A DNA stretch of 64,000 bases from Nonomuraea typhae (GCF_009760925.1 NZ_VRLV01000005.1:372001-436000), one strand, 5' to 3'; counted from the first letter of the stretch, positions 40,935-52,616 are shown. The notes: a model not told the origin generated them from the sequence alone. A program made the numbers and translations.

Positions 40935-42656
40935 TTACCGTCCAATGACGGGATTTCTCACCACGCCGGATAACCGGGCGAAAGCTCGCATCGCCTTGGG
41001 CGAGATCCGCGACATCGCATATCCGATTTTCCCCTCCGCATTGACCGGGACAACCGCGTCATTCCGGTGTACGGCTCGCAAGATGTGGGCCGCCACCCGC
41101 TCCGGAGGATACCCGCGCCGCTGGAGTCCCAGCTCGGCCTCCGCCCGCAGGTCGGCGCCGACGAAGGTGGCGTTGCGCGCGATGGCGGTGGAGACGAAGC
41201 CCGGGCAGATCGTGCTCACCCCGATGCCGTGCCCGGCCAGTTCGGCCCGCAGGCAGTCGCCGAGCATCTTCACCGCCGCCTTGGAGACCGAGTACGCGGG
41301 CAGGGGCCGGGAGGGCGCGAAGGCGGCCAGCGAGGCGACGTTGACGATGTGGCCGCCCTCGCCGCGCGCGACCATCTGCCGGGCGAACAGGCGGCAGCCG
41401 TGAATGACGCCCCAGAGATTCACGTCCAGGGTCCGCCGCCAATCGTCGAGGGAATGGTCAAGGAACGGCCCGATCACCGAGATTCCCGCATTGTTGACCA
41501 CCACATCCGGCACGCCATACCGTGCCACGATATTTCCGGCGAACGCTTCCATGTCGGTGGCCGACCCGACATCGACCTGTACGGCGTGAGCCGTACGCCC
41601 GAAGACCTTGCCGATGTCCTCAGCCACCCGCACGGCCGCCTCGCGGTCGAGGTCGGCGCAGATCACCTCGGCCCCGTGGGCGGCGAAGGCCCGCGCGGTG
41701 GCCCGCCCGATGCCGCTGCCGGCGCCGGTCACCACGACCAGGTGGTCCTGGAACGTGGGCCGGCCCTCGCGCACCCGGTCGCGGCGCAGCGAGCGGGAGA
41801 CCTCGCCGCCGTCGACGTGGACGGCGAACTCGGTGATCATCCTGGCCACGGCCTCGGGGTGGCTGCGCTGCGCCCAGTGCCCGGCGGCGAGCCTGCGGTG
41901 CCAGAACTCCGGCGCCCACTGGCGCAGCGAGGCCAGCAGCTTGGGGGAGACGAAGACATCGCGGGTGGTCTCGATGAGCTGGACCGGCACCTCCACGCCC
42001 GGGTCGCCGGGGGCGCGCAGCCGGGTGAGGAAGTTCTGCCGGTACAGGCCCAGGCCGTTGCGGCCGTCGCGGCGCAGCGTCTCGTCCGGGTGGCCGGGGC
42101 GCGGCTCGATGCCCTCGGCCAGGCGCATCGTGCGGGCGAGCGCGCGGGGCAGCGGGCCGAGCCAGGCCAGCTCGGGCAGGAGGGGGAGCTGGAAGGCGCC
42201 GATGTACCAGGACCTGGCGAGCTGGCCGGCGACCTCGCGCCGCCTGCCGTACCTCAGGAAGTGGGCGGCCTGGTCGAGGCCGGGGCCGCCGAAGGAGGTG
42301 TAGGAGGCCACGCGCTCGCTGATGCCGGGGCGGCCGAGCGCCTCCCAGCTCTGCAGTGAGCCCCAGTCGTGGCCGACCAGGTGGACGCGGGGTTTGCCGA
42401 TCTCGTCGAGCACCGCGCCGAGGTCGGCGGCCAGGTGGTCGAAGGTGTAGTGGCGGCGGTCGCGCGGCGCGCTGGAGCGGCCGGCGCCGCGCACGTCGTA
42501 GCGGACCACGTGGAAGCGGTCGCGCAGCAGCCCGGCGACCTCGTCCCAGACGCGGTGGGTGTCCGGGTAGCCGTGTACCAGCAGGATGGTCGGGTTGGCG
42601 CGCTCGCCTTCCTCGTAGAGCGCTAGCCGTACCTCGCCAGACGGTATTAGACGCAC
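40935..42656 (-). CDS. ephD: EphD-like fusion of alpha/beta hydrolase and short-chain dehydrogenase
   Basis: This 573-residue two-domain enzyme has an epoxide-hydrolase-type alpha/beta hydrolase at residues 1-290 (LLVHGYPDTHRVWDEV, nucleophile in LVGHDWGSLQSWE, catalytic His in AAGHWAQRSHPE). A classical SDR covers residues about 305-570 (VVTGAGSGIGRATARAFA, NNAGISVIGPFLDHS, NVASLAAFAP, Y-S-V-S-K, ICPGFVSTAIARN). The order and length match mycobacterial EphD, which acts on oxidised fatty or mycolic acids. Here the substrate is unknown, perhaps epoxidised lipids. GTG 42656 appears leaderless, with TAGTCT seven bases before it. Confidence 0.9.
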   Translation of the reverse strand: MRLIPSGEVRLALYEEGERANPTILLVHGYPDTHRVWDEVAGLLRDRFHVVRYDVRGAGRSSAPRDRRHYTFDHLAADLGAVLDEIGKPRVHLVGHDWGSLQSWEALGRPGISERVASYTSFGGPGLDQAAHFLRYGRRREVAGQLARSWYIGAFQLPLLPELAWLGPLPRALARTMRLAEGIEPRPGHPDETLRRDGRNGLGLYRQNFLTRLRAPGDPGVEVPVQLIETTRDVFVSPKLLASLRQWAPEFWHRRLAAGHWAQRSHPEAVARMITEFAVHVDGGEVSRSLRRDRVREGRPTFQDHLVVVTGAGSGIGRATARAFAAHGAEVICADLDREAAVRVAEDIGKVFGRTAHAVQVDVGSATDMEAFAGNIVARYGVPDVVVNNAGISVIGPFLDHSLDDWRRTLDVNLWGVIHGCRLFARQMVARGEGGHIVNVASLAAFAPSRPLPAYSVSKAAVKMLGDCLRAELAGHGIGVSTICPGFVSTAIARNATFVGADLRAEAELGLQRRGYPPERVAAHILRAVHRNDAVVPVNAEGKIGYAMSRISPKAMRAFARLSGVVRNPVIGR

Positions 42657-42670
42657 AGTCTAAAGACTAA
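42647..42670. promoter_or_regulatory. Palindromic TetR-type operator on the ephD start
   Basis: On the plus strand TTAGAC (42647-42652) and GTCTAA (42658-42663) form a 6-bp dyad with a 5-base spacer, and AGTCTAAAGACT forms an overlapping dyad. The start codon of ephD (42654-42656) and its -10-like TAGTCT on the minus strand fall within it, so a bound repressor would block initiation. Confidence 0.68.
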
Positions 42671-43728
42671 CGGGCGGACAGGCCCGTGCAAGAGCGGAGC
42701 GCCTTCCAGCTCGTGATCGCCTGGGTGCGGGCGGTGCCGGTCAGCGGGATCGGGGTGCCGCCCTGGATCGCGGCGGGTGTCCACTCGTCCTTGGTCACCT
42801 TGCGGCCGTTGATCGTCAGGGTGAGGACGCCGGTGGCGCTGTTGCCGTACCAGAGGAAGTTGCCCAGGCCGTAGTTGACGTAGGACTTGCCCAGGTAGCC
42901 GCTGCCCAGCAGCACGTGCGCGTGCCCGCCCACGACGACGTCCGCCCCCGCCTGGACCAGCCTCGGCGCCAGGGCGCGCTGCGCGGGGTTCGGGCAGGTC
43001 ATGAGCTCGGTGCCCCAGTGGAGGTAGACGATGACGGTGTCGGAGTTCTTGCGGGCCTTCCTGACCTCCTGGATCAGCCGGGGCTCGTTCTTGGCCGAGG
43101 CCAGGCCGCCCTGGGCGTCGGTGGCGGTCCAGGCTTGGATGAACTCCGCGTCCATCACCTGGGTGGCGCCGATGATCGCGACCCGGTTGCCGTTGATCGT
43201 CTTGCGCCAGGGCTTGTAGGCGGCGTCCTCGTTCCTGCCGATGCCGACGACCGGGTACCTCGCCCGTTTGATCGCCGCCAGCGAGTCGGCCAGGCCGGTC
43301 TGCATGTAGTCCATGCCGTGGTTGTTGGCCATGGTGACCACGTCGACCCCGGCCGCCTTCAACGCGGCGAAGGCGCTCTCCGGCGCCCGGAAGGTGTACT
43401 CCTTGCCCGGCGCCTTCGTGCCGCCGGTCGTGATCGCCGTCTCCAGGTTGACCATCGCCAGGTCCGCCCGGCTCAGCACCGTGGCGATCGGGCCGAACGC
43501 GGTGCGGGGGTTGGCGTTCAGCCGGGTCCGCAGAATGCCCTCGAAGTGCACGTCCCCGCCGAAGGAGATCGTGTACGGCCGGCGCACGGGCGTCTTCTTG
43601 GTCGGGACGGTGGGGGAGGTCGGCATGGCCTTGCGGGCGGGGGACTTGCTGGGTTCGGAGGCGGCCGCGGCGCAGGCGCCGATGGCGATGGTCATGGTTA
43701 ATGCCAGGAGGACACGGCTGATGGTCAT
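42667..43728 (-). CDS. CapA-family lipoprotein (PGA_cap metallophosphatase-like)
   Basis: The 353-residue product has a lipoprotein signal (VLLALTMTIAIGAC, modified Cys19). The PGA_cap/CapA domain shows FGGDVHFEGILR, MVNLETAIT, TMANNHGMDYMQTGLADSLAAI, IIGATQVM, VYLHWGTELMTCPN and VVGGHAHVLLG, the ligand motifs of the metallophosphoesterase fold. CapA participates in polyglutamate capsule synthesis in Bacillus; no capB/C genes are present, so this is more likely a surface hydrolase with an unknown target. Start ATG 43728. Confidence 0.87.
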   Translation of the reverse strand: MTISRVLLALTMTIAIGACAAAASEPSKSPARKAMPTSPTVPTKKTPVRRPYTISFGGDVHFEGILRTRLNANPRTAFGPIATVLSRADLAMVNLETAITTGGTKAPGKEYTFRAPESAFAALKAAGVDVVTMANNHGMDYMQTGLADSLAAIKRARYPVVGIGRNEDAAYKPWRKTINGNRVAIIGATQVMDAEFIQAWTATDAQGGLASAKNEPRLIQEVRKARKNSDTVIVYLHWGTELMTCPNPAQRALAPRLVQAGADVVVGGHAHVLLGSGYLGKSYVNYGLGNFLWYGNSATGVLTLTINGRKVTKDEWTPAAIQGGTPIPLTGTARTQAITSWKALRSCTGLSAR

Positions 43729-43777
43729 CTATGGCCACTTTTCTCGATCCCACACTTCAGGGATTGAGCATGCCATG

Positions 43778-44602
43778 TCATACCGATTCGCGGGCGTGTG
43801 CCGTCAACCAGATGACCGCGGAGCGAGTGGCCTCGTCGGCCGGGCTGTACACGATCATGCGAGTTTCGGTGGCCGCGTCGCAGCTGAAGTTGGTGGTGGT
43901 GAAGCGGAGCTCGCCGACCGCGTCGTTGGTGAAGATCTTGGTCCGGCGTCCGGGGTCGGCCACGTCCTGCCGGGCCCACATGCGGGCGAACACCGGGCTG
44001 GCGGCGATGAGCTTCTCGGTGAACTCCCGCCAGCAGGGGTCGTGCGCGTGCCTGCTGTAGGCGCCGCGGAAGACCGCGACCGTCCTGGCCAGCTCTTCCT
44101 CGTCGTTGACCAGCCGGGTGGACAGGTCGCCGGGCCGGGTGAAGATCAGCCACAGCGTGTTGTGCTGCTGGCTTCCGGTGATCTCGGGAAACAGCGTGGC
44201 GTAGGCGGCGTTCCAGGCCAGGACGTCGTGGCGGCTGGTGGCGATGCAGGCGGGCATCGGGCTGAGCTGGTCGAGGATCTGCCGCATCTCCGCGGTGACC
44301 CGGCTGGAGTCGGCGGCGGGGATCGGGTCCTGGTGCCCGGCCAGGCGGAACAGGTGGAGGCGTTCGGCGGGGTCGAGCTGGAGCGTGCGGGCCACGGCGT
44401 CGAGCACGTGGATGCTGGCGTTGATGGGGCGGCCCTGCTCCAGCCACGTGTACCAGGTGACGCCCACTCCGGCGAGCTGGGCGACCTCCTCGCGGCGCAG
44501 GCCGGGGGTGCGCCGCCGGGTGCCCGGGGGCAGGCCGGCCATCCCGGGGGTGACGCGCTCCCGGCGGCTGCGAAGGAAGGCGGCCAGGTCTGTGCGCTTC
44601 AT
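43778..44602 (-). CDS. XRE regulator with MmyB-like ligand-binding domain
   Basis: The protein has 274 residues. The N-terminal helix-turn-helix contains RRRTPGLRREEVAQLAGVGVTWYTWLEQGR, the hallmark of the MmyB-like group. The C-terminal PAS-like MLTR domain contains PMPACIATSRHDVLAWNAAYATLFPE and TFTTTNFSCDA-type strands. These proteins typically repress a neighbouring, divergently oriented gene and bind fatty acids or other small ligands. The MFS exporter gene starts 72 bases away on the other strand with several dyads between. Confidence 0.9.
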   Translation of the reverse strand: MKRTDLAAFLRSRRERVTPGMAGLPPGTRRRTPGLRREEVAQLAGVGVTWYTWLEQGRPINASIHVLDAVARTLQLDPAERLHLFRLAGHQDPIPAADSSRVTAEMRQILDQLSPMPACIATSRHDVLAWNAAYATLFPEITGSQQHNTLWLIFTRPGDLSTRLVNDEEELARTVAVFRGAYSRHAHDPCWREFTEKLIAASPVFARMWARQDVADPGRRTKIFTNDAVGELRFTTTNFSCDAATETRMIVYSPADEATRSAVIWLTAHARESV

Positions 44603-44617
44603 AACCAGGTATCCCCA

Positions 44618-44653
44618 ATACCAGTATAAGCGGGCTCTCGTTACTGGTATCCA
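44618..44653. promoter_or_regulatory. Operator dyads between regulator and MFS gene
   Basis: ATACCAGTA (44618-44626) and TACTGGTAT (44642-44650) are perfect inverted copies separated by 15 bases. ATACCAGTAT and ACTGGTATCCAGT are each also palindromic, and a further GGTATCC lies at about 44608. The cluster covers the promoter space of both divergent genes. Confidence 0.72.
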
Positions 44654-44674
44654 GTTTGTCGCATTCTGGTCGTC

Positions 44675-46039
44675 ATGACTACTGGCACGCTTGCTCCCTC
44701 ACCCGAAAGGACGAAGACCAGCGGAATCCTCCTGACGATCATCCTCGTCGGGCAGTTCCTGGCCATTCTGAACGTCAACATCGTCAACGTCGCCATCCCG
44801 ACCATCGAGGGCGACATCCACTCCTCCGGCGCCGGCCTGCAGATGATCGTCGCCGGGTACACCATCGTCTACGCCGTCCTGCTGATCACCGGCGCGCGGG
44901 TCGGCGACCTGTTCGGCTACCGCAACGCCTTCCTCACCGGGCTGGCGTTGTTCACCGTGACCACGCTGGGCGCCGGGCTGGCGCCCTCGACCGGCTGGCT
45001 GGTGGTCTTCCGGCTGGCCCAGGGCGCCGGCGCCGCGCTGATGATGCCGCAGGTGCTCACGCTCATCCAGCGCAACTACCACGGCGCCGCCCGGGGCCGG
45101 GCCCTGGGGCTGTGGTCGGCCGTGGTCAGCGGCGGCATCGTGGTCGGGCAGGCGCTCGGCGGCATCCTGCTCGGCCTCGGCCTCGGCTGGCGGGTGCTGT
45201 TCCTGATCATGGTGCCGATCGCGGCGATCCTGCTGGTCGCCGGGCTGCGGGTGCTGCCGCCGGACGGCGGGGGCGGCCGGACCGGTCTCGACCCCGCCGG
45301 ACTGATCACGTTGTCCGCCGCCGTGTTGTTGTTCGTGGTGCCGCTCGTGCTCGGCAGGCAACTGGGCTGGCCGCTGTGGGGCTGGATCTCGATGGGGCTC
45401 AGCGCGGTGGTCTTCCTGGCCTTCGTCCGCGTGGAGCGCTGGGTGTCCGGGCGAGGCGGGCGGCCGCTCGTGGACGCCTCCGTGCTACGGGCGCCGGGGA
45501 TGAAGCCGGGGCTCGGGGTGCTGTTGTTCGGGCCGGCCACGTGGGGCGCCTTCCTGTTCACCTCGGCGCTGCACCTGCAAGGGGAGGTGCGCCTGTCGCC
45601 GCTGGAGTCGGGGCTCATGATGGTGCCGTGCGCGGTGGCCTTCGCCGGGGTCGGGTTGTTGTGGCCGAAGCTGCCGGCCAGGTTGCAGCGGACCCTCGTG
45701 CCGTTCGGGTACGTGGTGGCCGCGCCCGCCTACTTCGGGCTGGGGCTGGTCAGCGGGGGCGGCCTGCCATACGCGACCCTCAGCGCGCTCATCGGCGCCG
45801 GGCTGGGCGTGCAGATCGCGGTCACCAACCTCGCCACCCAGGCGGTCGCGGACGACTTCGCCGCCGACGCCAGCGGCGCGCTGCTGACGGTCATGCAGCT
45901 CGGGCAGGTGATCGGGGTCGCGACCGTGGGCACGTTGTTCATGGCTCAGGGTCAGGGCGCCACGGCGATCGCGCTGGCAGGGCTGGCCGCTTTGGCCGGT
46001 TTGTCATCTCTTTTCCTGGTTCGGCCGAAAGTTGGGTGA
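44675..46039 (+). CDS. DHA2-family MFS drug exporter
   Basis: This 454-residue protein has about 14 hydrophobic helices. Motif A-like GARVGDLFGYRN lies after helix 2, motif C-like VSGGIVVGQALGGILLG in helix 5, and FLAILNVNIVNVAIPTI, the DHA2 D1 motif, in helix 1. It should be a proton-driven multidrug exporter. ATG 44675 is the first start after the operator cluster. Expression is probably controlled by the divergent MmyB-like regulator. Confidence 0.9.
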   Translation: MTTGTLAPSPERTKTSGILLTIILVGQFLAILNVNIVNVAIPTIEGDIHSSGAGLQMIVAGYTIVYAVLLITGARVGDLFGYRNAFLTGLALFTVTTLGAGLAPSTGWLVVFRLAQGAGAALMMPQVLTLIQRNYHGAARGRALGLWSAVVSGGIVVGQALGGILLGLGLGWRVLFLIMVPIAAILLVAGLRVLPPDGGGGRTGLDPAGLITLSAAVLLFVVPLVLGRQLGWPLWGWISMGLSAVVFLAFVRVERWVSGRGGRPLVDASVLRAPGMKPGLGVLLFGPATWGAFLFTSALHLQGEVRLSPLESGLMMVPCAVAFAGVGLLWPKLPARLQRTLVPFGYVVAAPAYFGLGLVSGGGLPYATLSALIGAGLGVQIAVTNLATQAVADDFAADASGALLTVMQLGQVIGVATVGTLFMAQGQGATAIALAGLAALAGLSSLFLVRPKVG

Positions 46040-46048
46040 CTCCTTTAG

Positions 46049-46077
46049 TTGAGTCATTCGGGTTTAGGGCATAGGTT
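46049..46077 (+). promoter_or_regulatory. Putative catalase promoter
   Basis: TTGAGT (46049-46054), a 17-base spacer and TAGGTT (46072-46077) form a plausible housekeeping-type promoter 49 bases before the catalase start. Confidence 0.55.
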
Positions 46078-46125
46078 GCCGTAGGGGGCGAAGACCTCCA
46101 CCGACGACTTTTCGGGGGAAACGCG

Positions 46126-47574
46126 ATGACCATCAGGCCCATCAGCACCGACGACGCCGGCATCCCGGCACCCAGTGACGAACACTCGCTGTCCGTCGGA
46201 CCCAACGGCCCCCTGCTGCTCCAGGATCACTACCTGATCCAGAAGATGGCGCACTTCAACCGCGAGCGCGTGCCCGAGCGCGTGGTGCACGCCAAGGGCG
46301 GCGGCGCCCACGGCGTCCTGCGGATCACCCAGGACGTCAGCCAGTACACCAAGGCCAAGCTCTTCCAGCAGGGCACGGAAACCCCGCTGTTCCTGCGCTT
46401 CTCCACCGTGGCCGGGGAACTCGGCAGCGCCGACACCGCCCGCGACCCGCGCGGCTTCGCGATCAAGTTCTACACCGAGGACGGCAACTACGACATCGTC
46501 GGCAACAACACGCCGATCTTCTTCATTCGCGACCCGCAGAAGTTCTCCGACTTCATCCACAGCCAGAAGCGCCGCGCCGACAACCACCTGCACGACCACA
46601 ACATGCAGTGGGACTTCTGGACGCTCTCGCCGGAGTCCGCGCACCAGGTCACCTTCCTGATGACCGACCGCGGCACTCCGGCGAGCTGGCGGCACATGCA
46701 CGGCTTCGGCTCACACACCTTCCTCTGGTACAACGCCGCCGGCGAGAAGTACTGGGTCAAGTACCACTTCAAGACCGACCAGGGCAGCAGGAACCTCACC
46801 GCCGACCAGGCCGCCACGCTGGCCTCCAGCGATCCCGACCACCACATCCGCGACCTGCACGACGCCATCAAGGCGGGCGACCACCCGTCCTGGACGGTGA
46901 ACGTGCAGATCATGCCGTTCGAGGCGGCGGCGGACTACCGGTTCAACCCGTTCGACCTGACCAAGGTGTGGCCGCACAGCGACTACCCCGAGATCACGAT
47001 CGGCACGCTCACCCTGAACCGCAACCCGGACAACTACTTCGCCGAGGTCGAGCAGGCCGCGTTCGAGCCGTCCAACCTGGTGCCCGGCATCGACACCTCC
47101 CCGGACAAGATGCTCCAAGGGCGCCTGTTCTCCTACCCGGACACCCACCGCTACCGCATCGGCCCGAACTACAACCAGCTGCCGATCAACGCGCCCGCGT
47201 CACCGGTCAACAGCTACAACTTCGACGGCCCCATGACCGTCCGCAACCCCCGGGACCCGGTCTACGCGCCCAACAGCGTCAACGGCCCGGTCGCCGACCC
47301 CGCCCGGTACGCCGGCAGCGAGTACGAGGTGGCCGGTGAGATCATCCGCTCGGCCTACCGGCTGCACGCCGAGGACGACGACTACACCCAGCCGCGCGCC
47401 CTCTGGGAGAACGTGCTGTCCGACACCGACCGGGCCCACCTGGTCTCCAACATCGTCGGCCACGCCTCGGCGCCCGAGGTGAGCGCGGACATGAAGAAGC
47501 GCGTCGTCGAGTACTGGAGCAACGTCCACAAGGACCTCGGCCAGGGCGTCTCCCAGGGCCTCGGCCTGTCCTGA
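46126..47574 (+). CDS. katA: Monofunctional haem catalase (small-subunit, clade 3)
   Basis: This 482-residue catalase, which decomposes hydrogen peroxide, has catalytic His55 in RVVHAKGGGAHG, the distal Asn in DIVGNNTPIFFIRDP, FLRFSTVAGELGSADTARDPRGFA and the haem-ligand Tyr in GRLFSYPDTHRYRIGPN. The size fits the small-subunit clade. No signal peptide, so cytoplasmic. A promoter-like sequence and, downstream, a strong terminator make it a single-gene unit. The symbol is by family only; paralogues elsewhere cannot be excluded. Confidence 0.95.
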   Translation: MTIRPISTDDAGIPAPSDEHSLSVGPNGPLLLQDHYLIQKMAHFNRERVPERVVHAKGGGAHGVLRITQDVSQYTKAKLFQQGTETPLFLRFSTVAGELGSADTARDPRGFAIKFYTEDGNYDIVGNNTPIFFIRDPQKFSDFIHSQKRRADNHLHDHNMQWDFWTLSPESAHQVTFLMTDRGTPASWRHMHGFGSHTFLWYNAAGEKYWVKYHFKTDQGSRNLTADQAATLASSDPDHHIRDLHDAIKAGDHPSWTVNVQIMPFEAAADYRFNPFDLTKVWPHSDYPEITIGTLTLNRNPDNYFAEVEQAAFEPSNLVPGIDTSPDKMLQGRLFSYPDTHRYRIGPNYNQLPINAPASPVNSYNFDGPMTVRNPRDPVYAPNSVNGPVADPARYAGSEYEVAGEIIRSAYRLHAEDDDYTQPRALWENVLSDTDRAHLVSNIVGHASAPEVSADMKKRVVEYWSNVHKDLGQGVSQGLGLS

Positions 47575-47579
47575 CAACG

Positions 47580-47618
47580 GATCAGGGCCGCGACCCTCGT
47601 GAGGTCGCGGCCCTGATC
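47580..47618. terminator. Strong hairpin terminator after catalase
   Basis: GATCAGGGCCGCGACC (47580-47595) pairs perfectly over 16 bp with 47603-47618, loop CTCGTGA. It serves catalase and the convergent secreted-protein gene. Confidence 0.93.
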
Positions 47619-47630
47619 ATCGCCACGGGG

Positions 47631-48299
47631 TCAGGACAGCCTGAGTCCCCTGAGCAACTGGGTGACCCCGTCGGTCACCTCGTTGCCCTCGGGCAGCGGC
47701 ACCGCCTTCAGCGCCTTGTCCGGCGACTTCGGCAGCGTGCGGCCGACCGTCGCGGTCGCCGACTCGCCCGGCTCCGGCAGCGCGATCGGCGGCTTCAGGC
47801 CCGGCACGCCGGACGCGTCCGGCAGATCGCTCAGCCGGCCCGACACCGGCGGCAGCTTCGCCGGGACGCCGGGAACGGCCGGGCTGCTGGGCAGGCCAGG
47901 CAGGTCGGGCGCGGCGGGCAGGCTCTGCATGCTCACCTTCCTGGGCATCCCGGAAGGCAGCGACGGCGTGCCCGCGGCCGCGGCAGCGCCGCCCATGTCC
48001 GCGAGACTGAACACCGCTGTCGCCTTCGACAGGCCGGGCAGGCCCGCCTTCCTGGCCAGAGTCTCGGCCGACACAGCCACGTCGCTGTCCCTCGGCGCGG
48101 TCATCCGCTCGCCGTACGTGCCGCTGAGCCGCGTGTGCGTCAGGTTGTCGCAGATCGAGGCCACCGTGGTCGGCGGCTTGAGCAGCGCCGCCTGGCTCGC
48201 GCAGTGGCCGGCCGCGCTCGCCGGTCCCGCCGCCAGCCAGCTCACTCCCGTGGTCAGAGTGGCTACCGCAAGGATGCTCCGGATGCTCCGAGATGACAC
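47631..48299 (-). CDS. Secreted Pro/Leu-rich protein, 222 residues
   Basis: A signal peptide (SIRSILAVATLTTGVSWLAAGPASAAG) is followed by a segment with two cysteines (HCASQAALLKPPTTVASIC). A long low-complexity part rich in Pro, Leu and Gly (LPAAPDLPGLPSSPAVPGVPAKLP) is followed by a short helix at the end (NEVTDGVTQLLRGLRLS). No known domain. The ordered N-terminal part plus disordered rest suggests a small wall-associated protein. Start ATG 48299. Confidence 0.75.
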   Translation of the reverse strand: MSSRSIRSILAVATLTTGVSWLAAGPASAAGHCASQAALLKPPTTVASICDNLTHTRLSGTYGERMTAPRDSDVAVSAETLARKAGLPGLSKATAVFSLADMGGAAAAAGTPSLPSGMPRKVSMQSLPAAPDLPGLPSSPAVPGVPAKLPPVSGRLSDLPDASGVPGLKPPIALPEPGESATATVGRTLPKSPDKALKAVPLPEGNEVTDGVTQLLRGLRLS

Positions 48300-48457
48300 T
48301 TCACGTCCCCCTGATCGTTCTTGGTGATCCGACGAACGCTGAAGCTAGTCACGCGGCCGAGACAGGGAGAGGCGCTTGTCCGAAGGGTGGGCCAGACCTT
48401 ACCGAGCGCCCCCGGCCCGGGATCCAACCCACCCCTCGCCGTTGACCGGCGCTTGGC
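48300..48457. other. Promoter region of the secreted protein gene
   Basis: These 158 bases hold the upstream region of the secreted protein gene and the end of the clpB transcript (same strand). I see no gene, and no convincing terminator for clpB. Confidence 0.35.
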
Positions 48458-51061
<2,604 letters not shown>

Positions 51062-51067
51062 ATGTCC

Positions 51068-51418
51068 TTACGCCCCCGGTGGCAGCTCGTAGCGGATCAG
51101 CGCTCGCACCATCTGCATCTCGGCCCTGAGCCGGAGAACCTCCTCGCGCAGCCGCAGGGCCTCGGTCTCGAGCTCGAGAATGCGCTTGATCCCGGCGAGG
51201 TTGATGCCCTCCTCCTGGGACAGGCGCTGGACCTCGCGGAGCATGATGATGTCGCGCGTGGAGTAGAGGCGGCCGCGGCCGGCCGTACGGCCGGGGCTCA
51301 CCAGTCCGAGCCGGTCATACTGCCGCAGCGTCTGCGGGTGCAGGCCCGAGAGCTGCGCGGCCACCGAGATGACGTAGACGGGGGTGTCGTCGGACAGGTC
51401 GAAATAGTTGGCGTCCAT
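51068..51418 (-). CDS. hspR: Heat-shock repressor HspR
   Basis: This 116-residue MerR-type protein has the DNA-binding segment PVYVISVAAQLSGLHPQTLRQYDRLGLVSPGRTAGRGRLYS followed by a coiled coil (LETEALRLREEVLRLRAEMQ). HspR binds HAIR inverted repeats and uses DnaK as co-repressor in Streptomyces. ATG 51418 is the family start and lies five bases after the dnaJ stop. The two HAIR sites upstream of dnaK make negative feedback on its own operon very likely. Confidence 0.95.
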   Translation of the reverse strand: MDANYFDLSDDTPVYVISVAAQLSGLHPQTLRQYDRLGLVSPGRTAGRGRLYSTRDIIMLREVQRLSQEEGINLAGIKRILELETEALRLREEVLRLRAEMQMVRALIRYELPPGA

Positions 51419-51422
51419 CGGC

Positions 51423-52601
51423 TTACTCGCTTCTGGCTCGCTGGATGAGTTCGGCGCGCGGGTCCTCACCCGCGGTCGCCGTGCTGAACTCCGTCAGCAG
51501 GTCGCGCGACTTCTCGTCGAGCGCCTCCGGCACGAGCACCTCGACGCTGGCGAGCAGGTCGCCCTTGGTGCCGTCCTTGCGGGCGGCGCCGCGGCCCCGG
51601 ATCCGGAAGGTGCGCCCGTTGGGCGTGCCCGCGGGAATGCGCAGCGTGACCGGCATGCCCTTGAGGATCGGGACCTTGATCTCCGCACCCAGCGCGGCCT
51701 CGGCGAACGTCACCGGGACGGTGATCGTCAGGTTGGCGTCCGTGCGGCCGAAGACGGCGTGCGGCTTGACGTGGGTGACGATGTAGAGGTCACCCGCCGG
51801 GCCGCCGTTCTCGCCCGGCGCGCCCTTGGCCTTGAGCTTGACCCGCTGCCCGTCGGCCACCCCGGCGGGGATGCGCGCCTGGATCGTGCGGGTGCTCTTG
51901 GCCCGGCCGCTGCCGTCGCAGTCGGGGCACGGGTCGTCGACGATCAAGCCGCGGCCCTTGCAGTCGCGGCACGGCTCGGAGAAGGCGAAGTTGCCGAGGT
52001 TCTGGCTGGCCGTACCGGTGCCCTCGCAGGTCGGGCAGACGCGCGGCGTGGTGCCGGCCCTGGCGCCCGTGCCGGTGCACGACTTGCAGGCGGCGGAGCT
52101 GGTCAGGCGCAGCGAGACCGTGCTGCCCTCCACCGCCTCGGTGAAGGTCAGCGTGACCTCGGACTCGATGTCCTGCCCCCGCCGCGGCCTGCTCGAGCTG
52201 GTCGTACGGCCGGCGGTGCCACCCCGGTTGAACAGGCCGCCGAACAGGTCGCCCAGCCGCTCGCCCGCGCCGCCTCCGCTCTGCTGCCCGGCGGTGCCGC
52301 CGAACAGGTCACCGAAGTCGAACGGGAAACCGCCACCGCCCGGGCGCTGGCCGCCGACGCCGGAGCCGAACAGCGTCCGGGCCTCGTCGTACTCCTTGCG
52401 CCGCTTGGCGTCCGACAGGATGTCGTTGGCTTCGGAGATCTCCTTGAACTTGGCCTCCTTGGCGGTGTCACCCTGGTTGGTGTCGGGGTGATACTGCCGG
52501 GCCAGCTTCCGGTATGCCTTCTTGATCTCGTCTGCGGTGGCGGTCTTGGGCACACCAAGGACGGCGTAGTAGTCCTTCTCCAAGTAGTCCTTGGTGCTCA
52601 T
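51423..52601 (-). CDS. dnaJ: Chaperone DnaJ (type I)
   Basis: The product has 392 residues. The J domain has ARQYHPDTNQGD with the HPD motif. A Gly/Phe-rich linker follows, then four CxxCxGxG zinc repeats (CKSCTGTGA, CPTCEGTG, CRDCKGRG, CPDCDGSG) and the C-terminal substrate domains. It delivers unfolded proteins to DnaK and stimulates its ATPase. It lies 15 bases after grpE. Start ATG 52601. Confidence 0.97.
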   Translation of the reverse strand: MSTKDYLEKDYYAVLGVPKTATADEIKKAYRKLARQYHPDTNQGDTAKEAKFKEISEANDILSDAKRRKEYDEARTLFGSGVGGQRPGGGGFPFDFGDLFGGTAGQQSGGGAGERLGDLFGGLFNRGGTAGRTTSSSRPRRGQDIESEVTLTFTEAVEGSTVSLRLTSSAACKSCTGTGARAGTTPRVCPTCEGTGTASQNLGNFAFSEPCRDCKGRGLIVDDPCPDCDGSGRAKSTRTIQARIPAGVADGQRVKLKAKGAPGENGGPAGDLYIVTHVKPHAVFGRTDANLTITVPVTFAEAALGAEIKVPILKGMPVTLRIPAGTPNGRTFRIRGRGAARKDGTKGDLLASVEVLVPEALDEKSRDLLTEFSTATAGEDPRAELIQRARSE

Positions 52602-52616
52602 CGATGGCCCTTCGTC

